This document shows positions 54,269 to 62,936 of a DNA stretch of 64,000 nt, piece after piece. The notes beneath the pieces were generated by a model, which saw only the letters and a list, made by a program, of their open reading frames with translations, did no database searches and was not told the origin of the DNA. A program made the position numbers and the translations under genes. The stretch is from CAZOEL01 sp964578835. GTDB taxonomy: Bacteria; Desulfobacterota; Syntrophobacteria; Syntrophobacterales; Syntrophobacteraceae. Numbering within the stretch: position 1 is the first letter of the stretch; every line of letters starts with the position of its first letter. Location of the stretch: contig CAZOEL010000009.1 in the NCBI GenBank assembly GCA_964578835.1, forward strand, positions 47,959 through 111,958, read 5' to 3'.

Positions 54269-55999
54269 CTTTGCCCCCTTGCTGAAAAGCGTTGCTCCAG
54301 GATCAGCAGCCGACACCTCGCTAAAATCCTCGCCTTCAGATAATCATTCCACATCCATCGCTCAACCGCCTCACAGCCACATTCGCAAGAGGCCTACCAT
54401 GAGACGATGAGTGCAATTATCGGCTTTGTAAAGGAGGAGAGATCTATTTTCTACCCATAAAATGGGGTATGGTTTACCCTTACCCATGTCGAGAAAGTGG
54501 CTAAAAAGGGCAAAATTCGAGGTCGAAACTCTAATCGACCTTATAGATGTCTTAAGTACGATTCCGTACATAATGACGGACGCGGCTTTATGATTTAAGG
54601 TCAATATTGAGGACACAGGTCTCGAAGCCCAGAAATCGGTTATGCAAAGGAGTGGACAGCCATCCAGTTGACCGAGGGATGCTCTTTTTCAGGCAAACGG
54701 GAGGGGGATAGGCGCTAAAAGTATTGCGATTTCAGGTAGTTTTCAAGGCTGACCTTCTTCACCACTTAAATCATCATTGTGTATTTCCTAAGAAATACAT
54801 AATCCATCCTATCTAATTAAAATCATTTGGATTGTTTATGCCGACCCAACATGTTGTGCTGTTGCTCCGCCTTCCTAACAGATAAACATCGTGTATATAC
54901 ATCGTAATACTCAAATGGCAGCACTGTTTAATACTAGTTATTACTTAGGTAATTTAGTGTATATGGAGGCCTATGGGGGGTTCATTGCCATTTGCCATGC
55001 CCCTTTTGCAGACTGGGTCCTCCCGTCAACATTGAAGGCATCCTATCCTCAGACACCATCAAGAACATTTCCAACCACTATGATCCCCTCCGCCGTTACA
55101 TAGGATGAACACCTATCCAGTCCCCACGGCAAAAATAGGCTGAAGCTCCAGCCCCAAGTCAATCGAGCTGGACTGAGTTGGCTTCGGTCCAGCCTACATT
55201 TTGATAGCGCCATTTCCGAGCAGAACCACTCTCACCATGACCTCACCTAATTTCTATTCGATCCTGCAATCTGGCTATGATCTCCGTTTCCGATTGTCCC
55301 TGCCGCAAGATCAAAGGTCGAAAATAAGAAGATTGTACGCCCAGCAGGGTCCATAGCAGTCCGCACCTATTGCCGTTCATTCCATGCATAGCAGCCAGCG
55401 ACACCAATGAGATAGTTATGCCACCGCCGATCCTTGGCCGCCGTTCTTGGACTCAGCATTTTGTATCGTTACCTGGAACCTTAATGGCTGCTCCTTGGAT
55501 TCGCGCAGTCGCATTGATGATGCTAATACAGGATTGTACCGCCACCCTTTGCAATTGAATCCCGTTGGACCGAATGACCTATACCGCAATCCAGCCCGCT
55601 TTGAGATCCGAAGAATAATTTCACGATGCCAATGGAATCAGGATGGACAGCAACGCTCCCAGGAACGCCTCGTTGTCGGCAAGATCCTTCCACCTTAGCT
55701 TTATAGTTGCGGCTCCCTAACGCCGAGGCCAAGGGATTTGAGGCCTGAGGATTTTAGGCCAGAGGGCTTGGGCTGGGACTGTTTGCTTGGATTCAGTTCT
55801 CTATTCAAGCAAATGGTATCGGTGCTCGGATCGATGGTCTTTGTTCGCTCCACCTTGGCTATGCTCAAAGACTGAGCCTCAACCCGAGCTATCGGCCAGT
55901 CAATAATTGGAATCATGGGTTTGCCAAAATTACCTATCATGATGAGATCCATTTCACCGTGGAGAACATGAAGATCGTTGCTGGGAGAGTCGTATAGCG
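54269..55999. other. 1.7-kb AT-rich non-coding region of the element
   Basis: No gene could be supported. Signals seen: TGTATTTC and GAAATACA as a perfect palindrome around CTAA (54780-54799), TGTATATACA (54892-54901), and a 15-bp tandem repeat further on. AT-richness and palindromes next to a ParB gene make a centromere-like or origin role possible. Confidence 0.5.
55727..55771. repeat. Three-copy 15-bp tandem repeat
   Basis: GGCCAAGGGATTTGA, GGCCTGAGGATTTTA and GGCCAGAGGGCTTGG follow each other directly, 229 bp before the ParB-like gene. The copies share GGCC and a purine-rich centre. Confidence 0.5.
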
Positions 56000-56809
56000 A
56001 TGAGTACTGAATATGAGTTCCATGAGGTTGCGAACATCTTCCCTTTGATGGGGGATGCCGAGCTTAACGAACTGGTCGAGGATATCAAGCAGAATGGATT
56101 GCTTGAGCCAATATGGCTGCACGATGGGAAAATCATCGATGGCAGGAACCGCTTCTATGCTTGCCAGAAAGCCAAGGTCGAGCCTACCTTCCGAGAGTGG
56201 GATGGGGAGGGATCGCTCGTGTCATTTGTGGTGAGTCTTAATCTTCACCGTAGACACCTGGATCAGTCGCAGAAGGCCATGATTGGGCGGAAGCTAAAGG
56301 CTCCGCTGCATGATGAGGCGAAGAAGAGACAGGCCACAAGCACAGGTGGAACGACTCCCCAGCTTGTGGAAAATTTACCACAAGCTGAAAAGGGCAAAGC
56401 CCGAGATCAAGCTGCAGCCCTCGTCGGCGTATCTGGCCGTCTTATCGACATGGCAGACAAAGTCGTCAACCAGGTTGTGCCCGAGCTGGCGAAAGCCGTT
56501 GAGGAAAAGATACTTCCTGTGAGCACCGCAGCCAAGATCGCCACCCTTCCTCAGGAAGAGCAGAGGCAGTTGATCGAGCAAGGCCCTCAGGTTGTCAGGA
56601 AAAAAGCCAAAGACATAACTGAGAGTGCAAAGAAGCAAAGCACGATCATTGAAGAGGTCGGTCCAAAGGGTGAAATCATCCGCAGGGTCACCGATGCTCT
56701 TGGGTTTGCAACTATCGCAATCAGCCATCTTGAGAGAATAAGGCCAGATGACCCAAAGAGGGTTGAGGCTCTCACCGAAGTAGCTGATTGGATCAAAGCA
56801 CACATCTAA
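56000..56809 (+). CDS. ParB-like partition protein
   Basis: 269 residues. The N-terminal ParB/sulfiredoxin-like domain shows IFPLMGDAELNELVEDIKQN, WLHDGKIIDGRNRFYACQKA and FVVSLNLHRRHLDQSQKAMI; the middle carries a helix-turn-helix (KARDQAAALVGVSGRLIDMA) and a long helical tail. ParB proteins bind centromere-like sites and hydrolyse CTP. No ParA gene is visible in the window, so a non-partition regulatory role is possible. It is first in a tight run of co-directional genes to 58902. Confidence 0.85.
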   Translation: MSTEYEFHEVANIFPLMGDAELNELVEDIKQNGLLEPIWLHDGKIIDGRNRFYACQKAKVEPTFREWDGEGSLVSFVVSLNLHRRHLDQSQKAMIGRKLKAPLHDEAKKRQATSTGGTTPQLVENLPQAEKGKARDQAAALVGVSGRLIDMADKVVNQVVPELAKAVEEKILPVSTAAKIATLPQEEQRQLIEQGPQVVRKKAKDITESAKKQSTIIEEVGPKGEIIRRVTDALGFATIAISHLERIRPDDPKRVEALTEVADWIKAHI

Positions 56810-56833
56810 CCTTATTGTGGAAAGGGTAAGAGG

Positions 56834-57613
56834 GTGGGAATCCTTAAGGAAACCAGGAACTACGAAATGTTCAAGCTCCATCCCAAGAATAGGGATGTCA
56901 TCAGGATCGATGAGGATCTGCGCAAAGGCATGATGGAGGATGGTTGGTATGACGCCTGTCCGTTATGGGCCACACATGGGGAGGGAGGGAATTTACTCAT
57001 CTTCGATGGCCACAACCGATTCTTGATAGCGAGAGAGCTTGGGATTCCAGTGAAGTACGTGATCGATGACAATATCCCCGACATTCAGAACTACAACAAA
57101 AGAGGGAGGGTATGGGCGCTGTACGATTATCTCTCATCCTACGTCAGGGATCACAGGGAACCGTATGTCATCCTTAAAAGATACCATGTCTCAACTGGGA
57201 TTTGCCTTTCTCATTGCATCGGCTTACTGGCCGGCGAAACAGTTGGGTCCAATAATAAACACGGTGTGTTCAAGAGTGGTGCCTACACCCTTGGCGACCT
57301 TTCCCACGCTCGGGTGGTCGAGGATATCGTGCTCCATTGCAAAAAGCTTGACTTCAAGCACAGCGCATCGAACAACTTCGTCAGGGCTATATCGAGGATA
57401 GCTCGGGTCGATAAGTTTAATCCTGAGATCTTCAAGCAGAAGGCAGAGAAGAATCCATCCTTACTCAAGAGGTGTACGAGGCTGGAAGAATACATGGATA
57501 TGATCAATGAGATCTATAACCGCAATTCCAAGTATTGGCAGCGCCTCAACTCAAGGGTCTTGGCTGAGGAAGCAATGAGGGAACGTACTCCGATCAAAAA
57601 GGTCAGCAAATGA
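56834..57613 (+). CDS. ParB-fold domain protein of the element
   Basis: 259 residues. The N-terminal 75 residues resemble a ParB-type fold (LLIFDGHNRFLIARELGIPV, with LHPKNRDVIRIDEDL before it); the remainder is helical and unassigned (HASNNFVRAISRIARVDK region). The start is a GTG at 56834 preceded by AAAGGG; an ATG at 56867 is possible. It begins 24 bp after the first ParB-like gene. Paired ParB-fold genes may act on the same DNA site or as transcription regulators. Confidence 0.7.
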   Translation: MGILKETRNYEMFKLHPKNRDVIRIDEDLRKGMMEDGWYDACPLWATHGEGGNLLIFDGHNRFLIARELGIPVKYVIDDNIPDIQNYNKRGRVWALYDYLSSYVRDHREPYVILKRYHVSTGICLSHCIGLLAGETVGSNNKHGVFKSGAYTLGDLSHARVVEDIVLHCKKLDFKHSASNNFVRAISRIARVDKFNPEIFKQKAEKNPSLLKRCTRLEEYMDMINEIYNRNSKYWQRLNSRVLAEEAMRERTPIKKVSK

Positions 57614-57711
57614 GCCAGGGCTTCGTAATGACACCAAGTGACCTCATGAGCGCAGCAGCACTTATCCTGGCGGTCATCGCCTTTCTGATTGCACTCATAA
57701 ACAACAGGTAG
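57610..57711 (+). CDS. 33-residue single-pass membrane peptide
   Basis: The frame MSQGFVMTPSDLMSAAALIL continues AVIAFLIALINNR and stops. Its ATG overlaps the previous stop (ATGA), which strongly suggests translational coupling. A single hydrophobic helix (about 12-30) makes it a membrane peptide. No homologue is recognised. The next gene starts six bases after its stop. Confidence 0.55.
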   Translation: MSQGFVMTPSDLMSAAALILAVIAFLIALINNR

Positions 57712-57717
57712 GGGAGC

Positions 57718-58293
57718 ATGAATAAGATTAGGTACGTCAAGGAATCCGTCGAATGCCGAGGTGTATGCAGATCCAATGAAGCATCCCTCCTCGAGCGAAT
57801 AGAAGAGTGCGGTCGGCTTGCCTGGAAAAGTGAGCACAAAGCAGGACCTGACACAGCCTGGCCATTCGTTAAGGGGCTCATCAGGAAACGGCATCTGAAC
57901 GTCTTGGAGCATAGCAACATTTGCCTTCACTTCTCGGGGGCTCCCTGGGCTCACTACTTGTACGAGGACTTGGGCTATCGGGCCTCATTTCACAAAATTG
58001 TGATACGAGGTGGGGATCAGCTCACCATCAGCGGAAGCCTTCGAGCTTGGATGGAAACCATCTGGCACTTCAAGGAGTACAAGCCAGTAGACCTTGCGAT
58101 CTTCTTGCCAGCATTGCAGCGCTTCTATCCGACGATCTTTGGCGAATGCACCGAGGACCCTTTGTACTGCAGCCAGGTGCAGCTCCTAAGCGAGGAACGA
58201 CAGCTTGGCATCATGCAGATGAATCCCGAATTGGATCTAGCTGGATTGAATAGGGGGTATTGTTACAAGAGTCGGGAAGCATGGAGAGACTGA
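57718..58293 (+). CDS. ThyX-like protein lacking the RHR signature
   Basis: 191 residues. WPFVKGLIRKRHLNVLEHSN and the later LTISGSLRAWMETI align with the VLEHASF and NLRA blocks of flavin-dependent thymidylate synthase, and RLAWKSE matches the early R-x-CYRSE motif. The hallmark RHR-x7-S-x-R stretch is missing; the corresponding part reads YRASFHKIVIRGGDQ. It is therefore either a very divergent phage ThyX or a non-catalytic relative. GGGGAG lies next to the ATG. Confidence 0.6.
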   Translation: MNKIRYVKESVECRGVCRSNEASLLERIEECGRLAWKSEHKAGPDTAWPFVKGLIRKRHLNVLEHSNICLHFSGAPWAHYLYEDLGYRASFHKIVIRGGDQLTISGSLRAWMETIWHFKEYKPVDLAIFLPALQRFYPTIFGECTEDPLYCSQVQLLSEERQLGIMQMNPELDLAGLNRGYCYKSREAWRD

Positions 58294-58422
58294 AGTCATT
58301 GAGGACAGCAGATTGGGTGCCGCTGCTGAAGGAGAGAAAATAATGCTGGCAGTCCAGTAGGACAGTACTTAGCCTTACAATCAAGCTGCTTGCAGTACCA
58401 AGAAGACTCTCAATGGAGGACA

Positions 58423-58902
58423 ATGATGGCTACCCGAGCAAAAGATTTGGCTGACCGACTGAGGGCATTCAACAATGAAATCATCGCATTCGTCGAGAAA
58501 TGTACGGAAGAAGACTGGCGCAAACACTGTCCGTCTGAGGATTGGACCGTAGGAGTCGTGGCCAGGCACATTGGCGCAGGACACTATGGCATCATTGATT
58601 TAGCGAAAATGATCATAAGTGGTGAGAAGCTGCCCGAGATTACGGAGGGGGCAGTCATAGATATGGCCAATCAGCACGCCACTGAGCATGCCGACTGCAC
58701 AAGAGGAGAGGTGCTGGACCTCTTGAAAACCAACGGTGCGGAACTGGTGGATTTCGTCGCCAGCTTGGACGATGAGAAGCTGGACAGAAAAGGATATCTT
58801 TCTTTGATGGGAAAAGATGTCAGTGCAGGGCAGTTCTTGGAGATGGCCATTTTAGGATCAGGGGGTGAGCATTTCGCCAGCATCAAAGCTGCTATCAAAT
58901 GA
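58423..58902 (+). CDS. DinB/mycothiol-dependent maleylpyruvate isomerase-like protein
   Basis: 159 residues, four-helix-bundle pattern: LADRLRAFNNEIIAFVEKCT, EDWTVGVVARHIGAGHYGII with the metal-binding His, and MAILGSGGEHFASIKAAIK with the last His. These three His positions match DinB-like thiol-dependent enzymes. GGAGG precedes two adjacent ATGs (58423, 58426). It is a common accessory gene of unknown substrate. Confidence 0.75.
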   Translation: MMATRAKDLADRLRAFNNEIIAFVEKCTEEDWRKHCPSEDWTVGVVARHIGAGHYGIIDLAKMIISGEKLPEITEGAVIDMANQHATEHADCTRGEVLDLLKTNGAELVDFVASLDDEKLDRKGYLSLMGKDVSAGQFLEMAILGSGGEHFASIKAAIK

Positions 58903-58951
58903 AGCATTGATGCAATCGCTTATCATGATCAGTCTGCTGGCTTGAGGATGC

Positions 58952-59365
58952 CTATTTGGGATGATCCATTGGGAGATCCTCGACATTTTCAATAGCATCG
59001 AAGACCTTATCGACGCAGCCCTCGACATCTTCCAATATCTCTTCCTCCCAAAACCTGAAGACCATCCATCCCAGTTGCTTAAGGATGTGGTTCTTAAAAC
59101 CGTCTCTTTTCCGCGCTTGAGGGCTTGAGTGCCACTTCCTGCCATCGGTTTCTATGGCGATCTTGTACTTCGGAAAGGCGAAGTCGAGGACAAATGAGAA
59201 GCGAAGTGGGTACTGAGTAGCGAAATCAATCCCCTTCCTCAGTCCCCGAGCTTCCAGGGCTTCTCGAAATGTTGCCTCGATATTCGTTTCACGCCTTTGC
59301 CGAAGATCCATACCATGCCTCGCCTGTCTCGCCAGGACGCGCCGAAGCTCGACTAGCCGTACCAT
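58952..59365 (-). CDS. DUF559/Vsr-like PD-(D/E)XK endonuclease
   Basis: 137 residues. FSFVLDFAFPKYKIAIETDG supplies the D and E-x-D of the nuclease core, followed by KWHSSPQARKRDGFKNHILK and LGWMVFRFWEEEIL. This is the very-short-patch-repair-like DUF559 pattern, often found in mobile elements. It sits 16 bp downstream of the 59381 gene on the same strand, so both may share the promoter near 60150. An internal ATG at residue 19 is an alternative start. Confidence 0.85.
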   Translation of the reverse strand: MVRLVELRRVLARQARHGMDLRQRRETNIEATFREALEARGLRKGIDFATQYPLRFSFVLDFAFPKYKIAIETDGRKWHSSPQARKRDGFKNHILKQLGWMVFRFWEEEILEDVEGCVDKVFDAIENVEDLPMDHPK

Positions 59366-59380
59366 GAAAAGAGGGTTAGA

Positions 59381-59956
59381 TCAGGAGCTTTTCCGATTCT
59401 TCTTAACCTTCTCAATAACTGGAGCATCAGAAGGGGGCTCAAAGCCAACGATCTCAAAGAGGCCGTACCTTGGGCGGTAATCGCCTATGCCAATGAACCT
59501 CCCTCCGCTCTCAAGAACTTTTTGCACCAATGCCGGCTCTATCCTTGGCTCTTTGACTACGACATCGAATTTCAATTCCCAGGCGTCAAAGCGTGGCCTA
59601 CACCTCATGATCCCTGCTTTTTTGACCTTCACGAGCTGCTTGTCTATGACCCAGTTGAGATCAAGATGCGGGATCATCAGGGGTTCAACGAATATGCCGC
59701 CAAGGAAAACGTCTTTGCAGCTTTTGCGTCCCTCGAACTTGAAGTCAGCAGCGCTCTTTACCATGCACCCTTCCAGGTGAGTGGCTGGCTGACAGATATT
59801 GCCGCCAGCATCACGGTACAGGCGTTTTAAGGCTTCCTCATCGTCCTTGTAAACCTTCCCCCTTTTTGTGTGCCCGTTTCCAGACTCATCAACGAAGGCG
59901 TTCATCAGAAGGGGCCTTGTTCCCCTTATGTGGCATTTGATTCTGACTTCCTCCAT
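59381..59956 (-). CDS. Phage-type conserved hypothetical protein
   Basis: 191 residues from the ATG at 59956, which has GGGAG nine bases upstream; two earlier ATGs exist. EEVRIKCHIRGTRPLLMNAF opens the protein, ICQPATHLEGCMVKSAADFK is in the middle, and GGRFIGIGDYRPRYGLFEIV closes it. I recall GIGDYRP-x-YG-x-F in uncharacterised phage proteins but cannot give a function. It is transcribed divergently from the XRE repressor, the usual place for early or replication-linked phage genes. Confidence 0.7.
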   Translation of the reverse strand: MEEVRIKCHIRGTRPLLMNAFVDESGNGHTKRGKVYKDDEEALKRLYRDAGGNICQPATHLEGCMVKSAADFKFEGRKSCKDVFLGGIFVEPLMIPHLDLNWVIDKQLVKVKKAGIMRCRPRFDAWELKFDVVVKEPRIEPALVQKVLESGGRFIGIGDYRPRYGLFEIVGFEPPSDAPVIEKVKKNRKSS

Positions 59957-60127
59957 ATCTTTCACTCCCATAAACAAATGACGATCCATAGCTCACGCGG
60001 AAAGAGGCTGCAGGAATTGCTGCTTGCAACGAAGTTGTGGACTCTTTGCATCAAAAGCGTTCCTTACATCAGTCATTGTAGTCTTGATCGTGGCTCATCC
60101 GTCGAGCCATATGCTTAACGTAGATCC

Positions 60128-60164
60128 AAAATATACATACTATAGCTAAACGTCAAGCTATAAT
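60128..60164. promoter_or_regulatory. Divergent promoter/operator between XRE repressor and early gene
   Basis: TATAGCT and AGCTATA (60141-60162) form a perfect inverted repeat; GCTAAA and TTTAGC overlap it. On the plus strand TATAAT (60159-60164) lies about 40 bp before the repressor. On the minus strand TTGACG (60151-60156) and TATTTT (60128-60133) are 17 bases apart. Repressor binding here would block both directions. Confidence 0.55.
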
Positions 60165-60205
60165 ATTTAGCAGGAATAGAATGTTTATGATAAGGTTGGT
60201 GCTGT

Positions 60206-60733
60206 ATGTTCTCGTACATGGGCGCGAATGCATACGATCATTTCATGGCGGCTTTTGAGAAGCTCCTTGCCGAACACGGCAGGGGGACGCAGCGGAGGAT
60301 TGCGAAGTCCCTCGACAAAAGCCCAGTACACATCAATGACGTGCTTAAAGGGCGAAGGCGAGCCTCGCAAGAATTGCAGGAAGGGATTGCGAAATTCTTC
60401 GGACTCACCTATGAGGAAATGTTGACTCGAGGAAGAAGGATTGTAGAAAACAGAACCGCCAGTGGCGGCCGTCGACTCCCCTTTCAGGACGAGTTGGGCA
60501 AGTATGCGGAAAAATCGCATGAGCGGTATATAGCAATCTACCGCAAAATTTGTGAAGAGCTGGATGCGCCAGAGATGACGACCGTGATTGAACGTAAATC
60601 AAGGGGAATGCAGGGTGAGTTCAAGAGCTATGAGAAGGGCGAAATCGATGATTACGATCTTTTCCATCAGGGCAAAGAGAGGCTCGCACGCATCCTGGAG
60701 TATATAATAAAGGAATTTGGTGGTAGAGCCTGA
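60206..60733 (+). CDS. XRE-family phage repressor-like regulator
   Basis: 175 residues. The N-terminal HTH is TQRRIAKSLDKSPVHINDVL with KGRRRASQELQEGIAKFFGL; the C-terminal part is helical and charged (YEKGEIDDYDLFHQGKERLA). No LexA-type peptidase motif is seen, so release would not be by self-cleavage. An ATG at 60218 is also possible. The overlapping operator region upstream suggests autoregulation. Confidence 0.82.
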   Translation: MFSYMGANAYDHFMAAFEKLLAEHGRGTQRRIAKSLDKSPVHINDVLKGRRRASQELQEGIAKFFGLTYEEMLTRGRRIVENRTASGGRRLPFQDELGKYAEKSHERYIAIYRKICEELDAPEMTTVIERKSRGMQGEFKSYEKGEIDDYDLFHQGKERLARILEYIIKEFGGRA

Positions 60734-61041
60734 CTCAACGATGCAAACGGCTTTATCCCCAACACTCCTGAATCGCTCTTGGTTTGTGAGCTGAGCATCA
60801 ACTTCATGGAATCTTTGTTGGAATGCCCGCTCCATCAGTTCCAAGCCTTTTGGGAAAGAAATGCCTGATAGTCTGACCCTTGAGGTCCCTGCATTGCCAT
60901 CCTATATGACATTCATAGCCTACCCGAGCCTACTCTCATTCGGTAGCTTCTGAATCAGCATGGCCTTGAATACGAAAGCTCCCTGTGGTAGGTGTGATAT
61001 AAATCCTGTTTTACATTCACACAACCGCATCGGGGCGATTC

Positions 61042-61590
61042 ATGAACAAGAAGGAGTTGAGCGAGCGCGACATCTGCACAAAGTTCATCACCCCCGCCAT
61101 CACGGGAGCAGGCTGGGATAAGATGTCCCAAATACGCGAAGAGGTGGGCTTCACAAAGGGCCGCATCATAGTCCGTGGGAAGCTTGTCACCCGAGGCAAA
61201 GCCAAAAGAGCCGACTACATCCTGTATTTCAAGCCGAACATCTCGATTGCCCTCATCGAAGCCAGGGACAACAACCACTCGGTTGGCGATGGAATGCAGC
61301 AGGGGCTCGAGTACGCAAAGACTCTCGACATCCCCTTCGTATTCTCATCCAATGGAGACGGCTTTCTCTTTCACGACAGCACTGGCCTTTGCACCCCGAT
61401 GGAAGCGGCCTTTTTAAATAAGATGCCCAATCGAGGGGCTGGAGGATTTTCTTCCCAGCCTCCAAACCAAATCGCATCCAGATTCACATCGAGCCTTTTG
61501 TGTGGCGCTCCACTCAGTCCCTTGGCGGTGTGGTCGTGTGCCGGTGATGACCGGCGTTCGCTTCCCAGCCTCGGAGGCCTGTGGCCCTAA
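61042..61590 (+). pseudogene. hsdR: Type I restriction enzyme R subunit, N-terminal fragment
   Basis: The first 115 residues match the HsdR N-terminal nuclease domain: LSERDICTKFITPAITGAGW, TRGKAKRADYILYFKPNISI and DIPFVFSSNGDGFLFHDSTG. Homology stops there and the remaining residues are unrelated. The nuclease E-x-K motif (usually IEAK) reads IEARDNN, so the catalytic Lys is Arg. No HsdM or HsdS gene is present. Confidence 0.8.
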
Positions 61591-61607
61591 AGAAGGAGTC
61601 TACAGCA

Positions 61608-62462
61608 GTGAAGAATCCAATAGCCGTTTTTGCCAGAAATCATCGCGAGTATCTACAAGAAGCAGCGGCAAGGAATTTGGCCCGCCCGGAGCGATTCACA
61701 ACATTTCGTTCTGCAAAGAAATGGTCAAAAGCCCACGCTTCCAACGAAGAGCACGGCACAATGAAGATATACTTCGCTCCAGTTGGAGGGCAATACGGTG
61801 TCGAATATGAGGCAATTCTTCATCAAGTCCACCTTAATCCCAGAATTGATGACCCAGTGACAACTGAAATCCTTGCGACAGAACTGGATAGTACACGGGA
61901 GGAGGGGCTATGGGAACAATATGGTAAAGGAGTCCGAACGCTCTACGTCATCAGTCACTGTAAACAATTGGCAGTTCCCTTCCCAATTTCAGAATTGATC
62001 AAAGCATCGGACCTCAAACCTATTAGCGAGAATTTTGGCTACAGCTACTGTGTCGTTCTGGAGCGCCAGCCATACACTGCCGAGGATATCGAATTGTATC
62101 CAGAAGAAGTGGCTAACCCAACGCAATACATTGAAGGTGCCACTAAGACGGTGTCGGTTGTCGTATACGAGCGCAGCCCTGCCGCTCGGGCTGCATGCAT
62201 CGCACACTACGGATATAGGTGTTCAGTCTGTGGTTTTGACTTCGAGCACACATATGGTCAAATTGGGCAAGGCTTCATCCACGTTCATCATCTCAGGACA
62301 CTTTCAGCATTAGCGGAAACATACGTGGTCGATCCAGTCCGTGATTTGCGACCAATCTGTCCAAATTGCCATGCAATGATCCATCGATCTAATCCTCCAA
62401 TGACTATTGAGGTTCTAAGGGGGCATCTGGTACTCATGTTAGGAGCATACGATGAGCAGTGA
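61608..62462 (+). CDS. HNH endonuclease (McrA-like C-terminus)
   Basis: About 284 residues from a GTG at 61608 with AAGGAG nine bases upstream. The C-terminal 90 residues hold the nuclease: RCSVCGFDFEHTYG, HVHHLRTLSAL and PICPNCHAMIHR, giving a four-Cys zinc site and the HH/H catalytic set. The N-terminal 190 residues are unassigned and could recognise DNA. McrA-type HNH proteins cut modified DNA. The next gene starts 11 bases before its stop, so it is translationally coupled to a membrane protein gene. Confidence 0.85.
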   Translation: MKNPIAVFARNHREYLQEAAARNLARPERFTTFRSAKKWSKAHASNEEHGTMKIYFAPVGGQYGVEYEAILHQVHLNPRIDDPVTTEILATELDSTREEGLWEQYGKGVRTLYVISHCKQLAVPFPISELIKASDLKPISENFGYSYCVVLERQPYTAEDIELYPEEVANPTQYIEGATKTVSVVVYERSPAARAACIAHYGYRCSVCGFDFEHTYGQIGQGFIHVHHLRTLSALAETYVVDPVRDLRPICPNCHAMIHRSNPPMTIEVLRGHLVLMLGAYDEQ

Positions 62463-62904
62463 AAATCTGAAAGATGAAGTATCGTGGGCGCAGACCGTTG
62501 GCGCTTCGCTCACTAGCGTTCTCCTGTTCTTCCTCCTCTTCTACTTCGTCGCCCCAATACTTGACAACCTTCTGGGCTTATTGGGCTGGTTCGTTGTGCC
62601 AGAAAGCTATCGCTCAGGAGCAGACACGGATATATTGAGTGTCGCTTTTCGCTCTGTCATGGCTTCTGCTTTGTCAGCGTATGCCGCTTTCATGGTGAGT
62701 TCCGTGCTTTTTCGCAATGTCCATATCAAAACGGCCGTCGCAGTATTCGCATTGGCTGTAGCTGCCTGGGGTGGAGCATTCGTATACTTGGGTTTTGCAG
62801 TGAATGCAGTGGGAATCCCTGTGAGAGTAGTCCTGCTTGGAGCTGCACCAGCCCTCTTTGTAGCCTATGTCGTATGGCATGGTGGTTTGCGGAGGGGCTG
62901 TTAA
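62452..62904 (+). CDS. Four-helix membrane protein coupled to the HNH nuclease
   Basis: 150 residues with four predicted TM helices: VGASLTSVLLFFLLFYFVAP, SVMASALSAYAAFMVSSVLF, TAVAVFALAVAAWGGAFVYL and VVLLGAAPALFVAYVVW. No family is recognised. Overlap with the nuclease gene and close spacing to the next gene suggest one operon. Confidence 0.65.
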   Translation: MSSENLKDEVSWAQTVGASLTSVLLFFLLFYFVAPILDNLLGLLGWFVVPESYRSGADTDILSVAFRSVMASALSAYAAFMVSSVLFRNVHIKTAVAVFALAVAAWGGAFVYLGFAVNAVGIPVRVVLLGAAPALFVAYVVWHGGLRRGC

Positions 62905-62936
62905 CTCAATGGGCTGAAGAGGCCGGAGGTGAAATC

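Noticed and set aside
55701..55952. Minus-strand frame with SGLKSSGLKS repeats
   Set aside because: The repeats are simply translation of the 15-bp tandem repeat; no ribosome site or homology.
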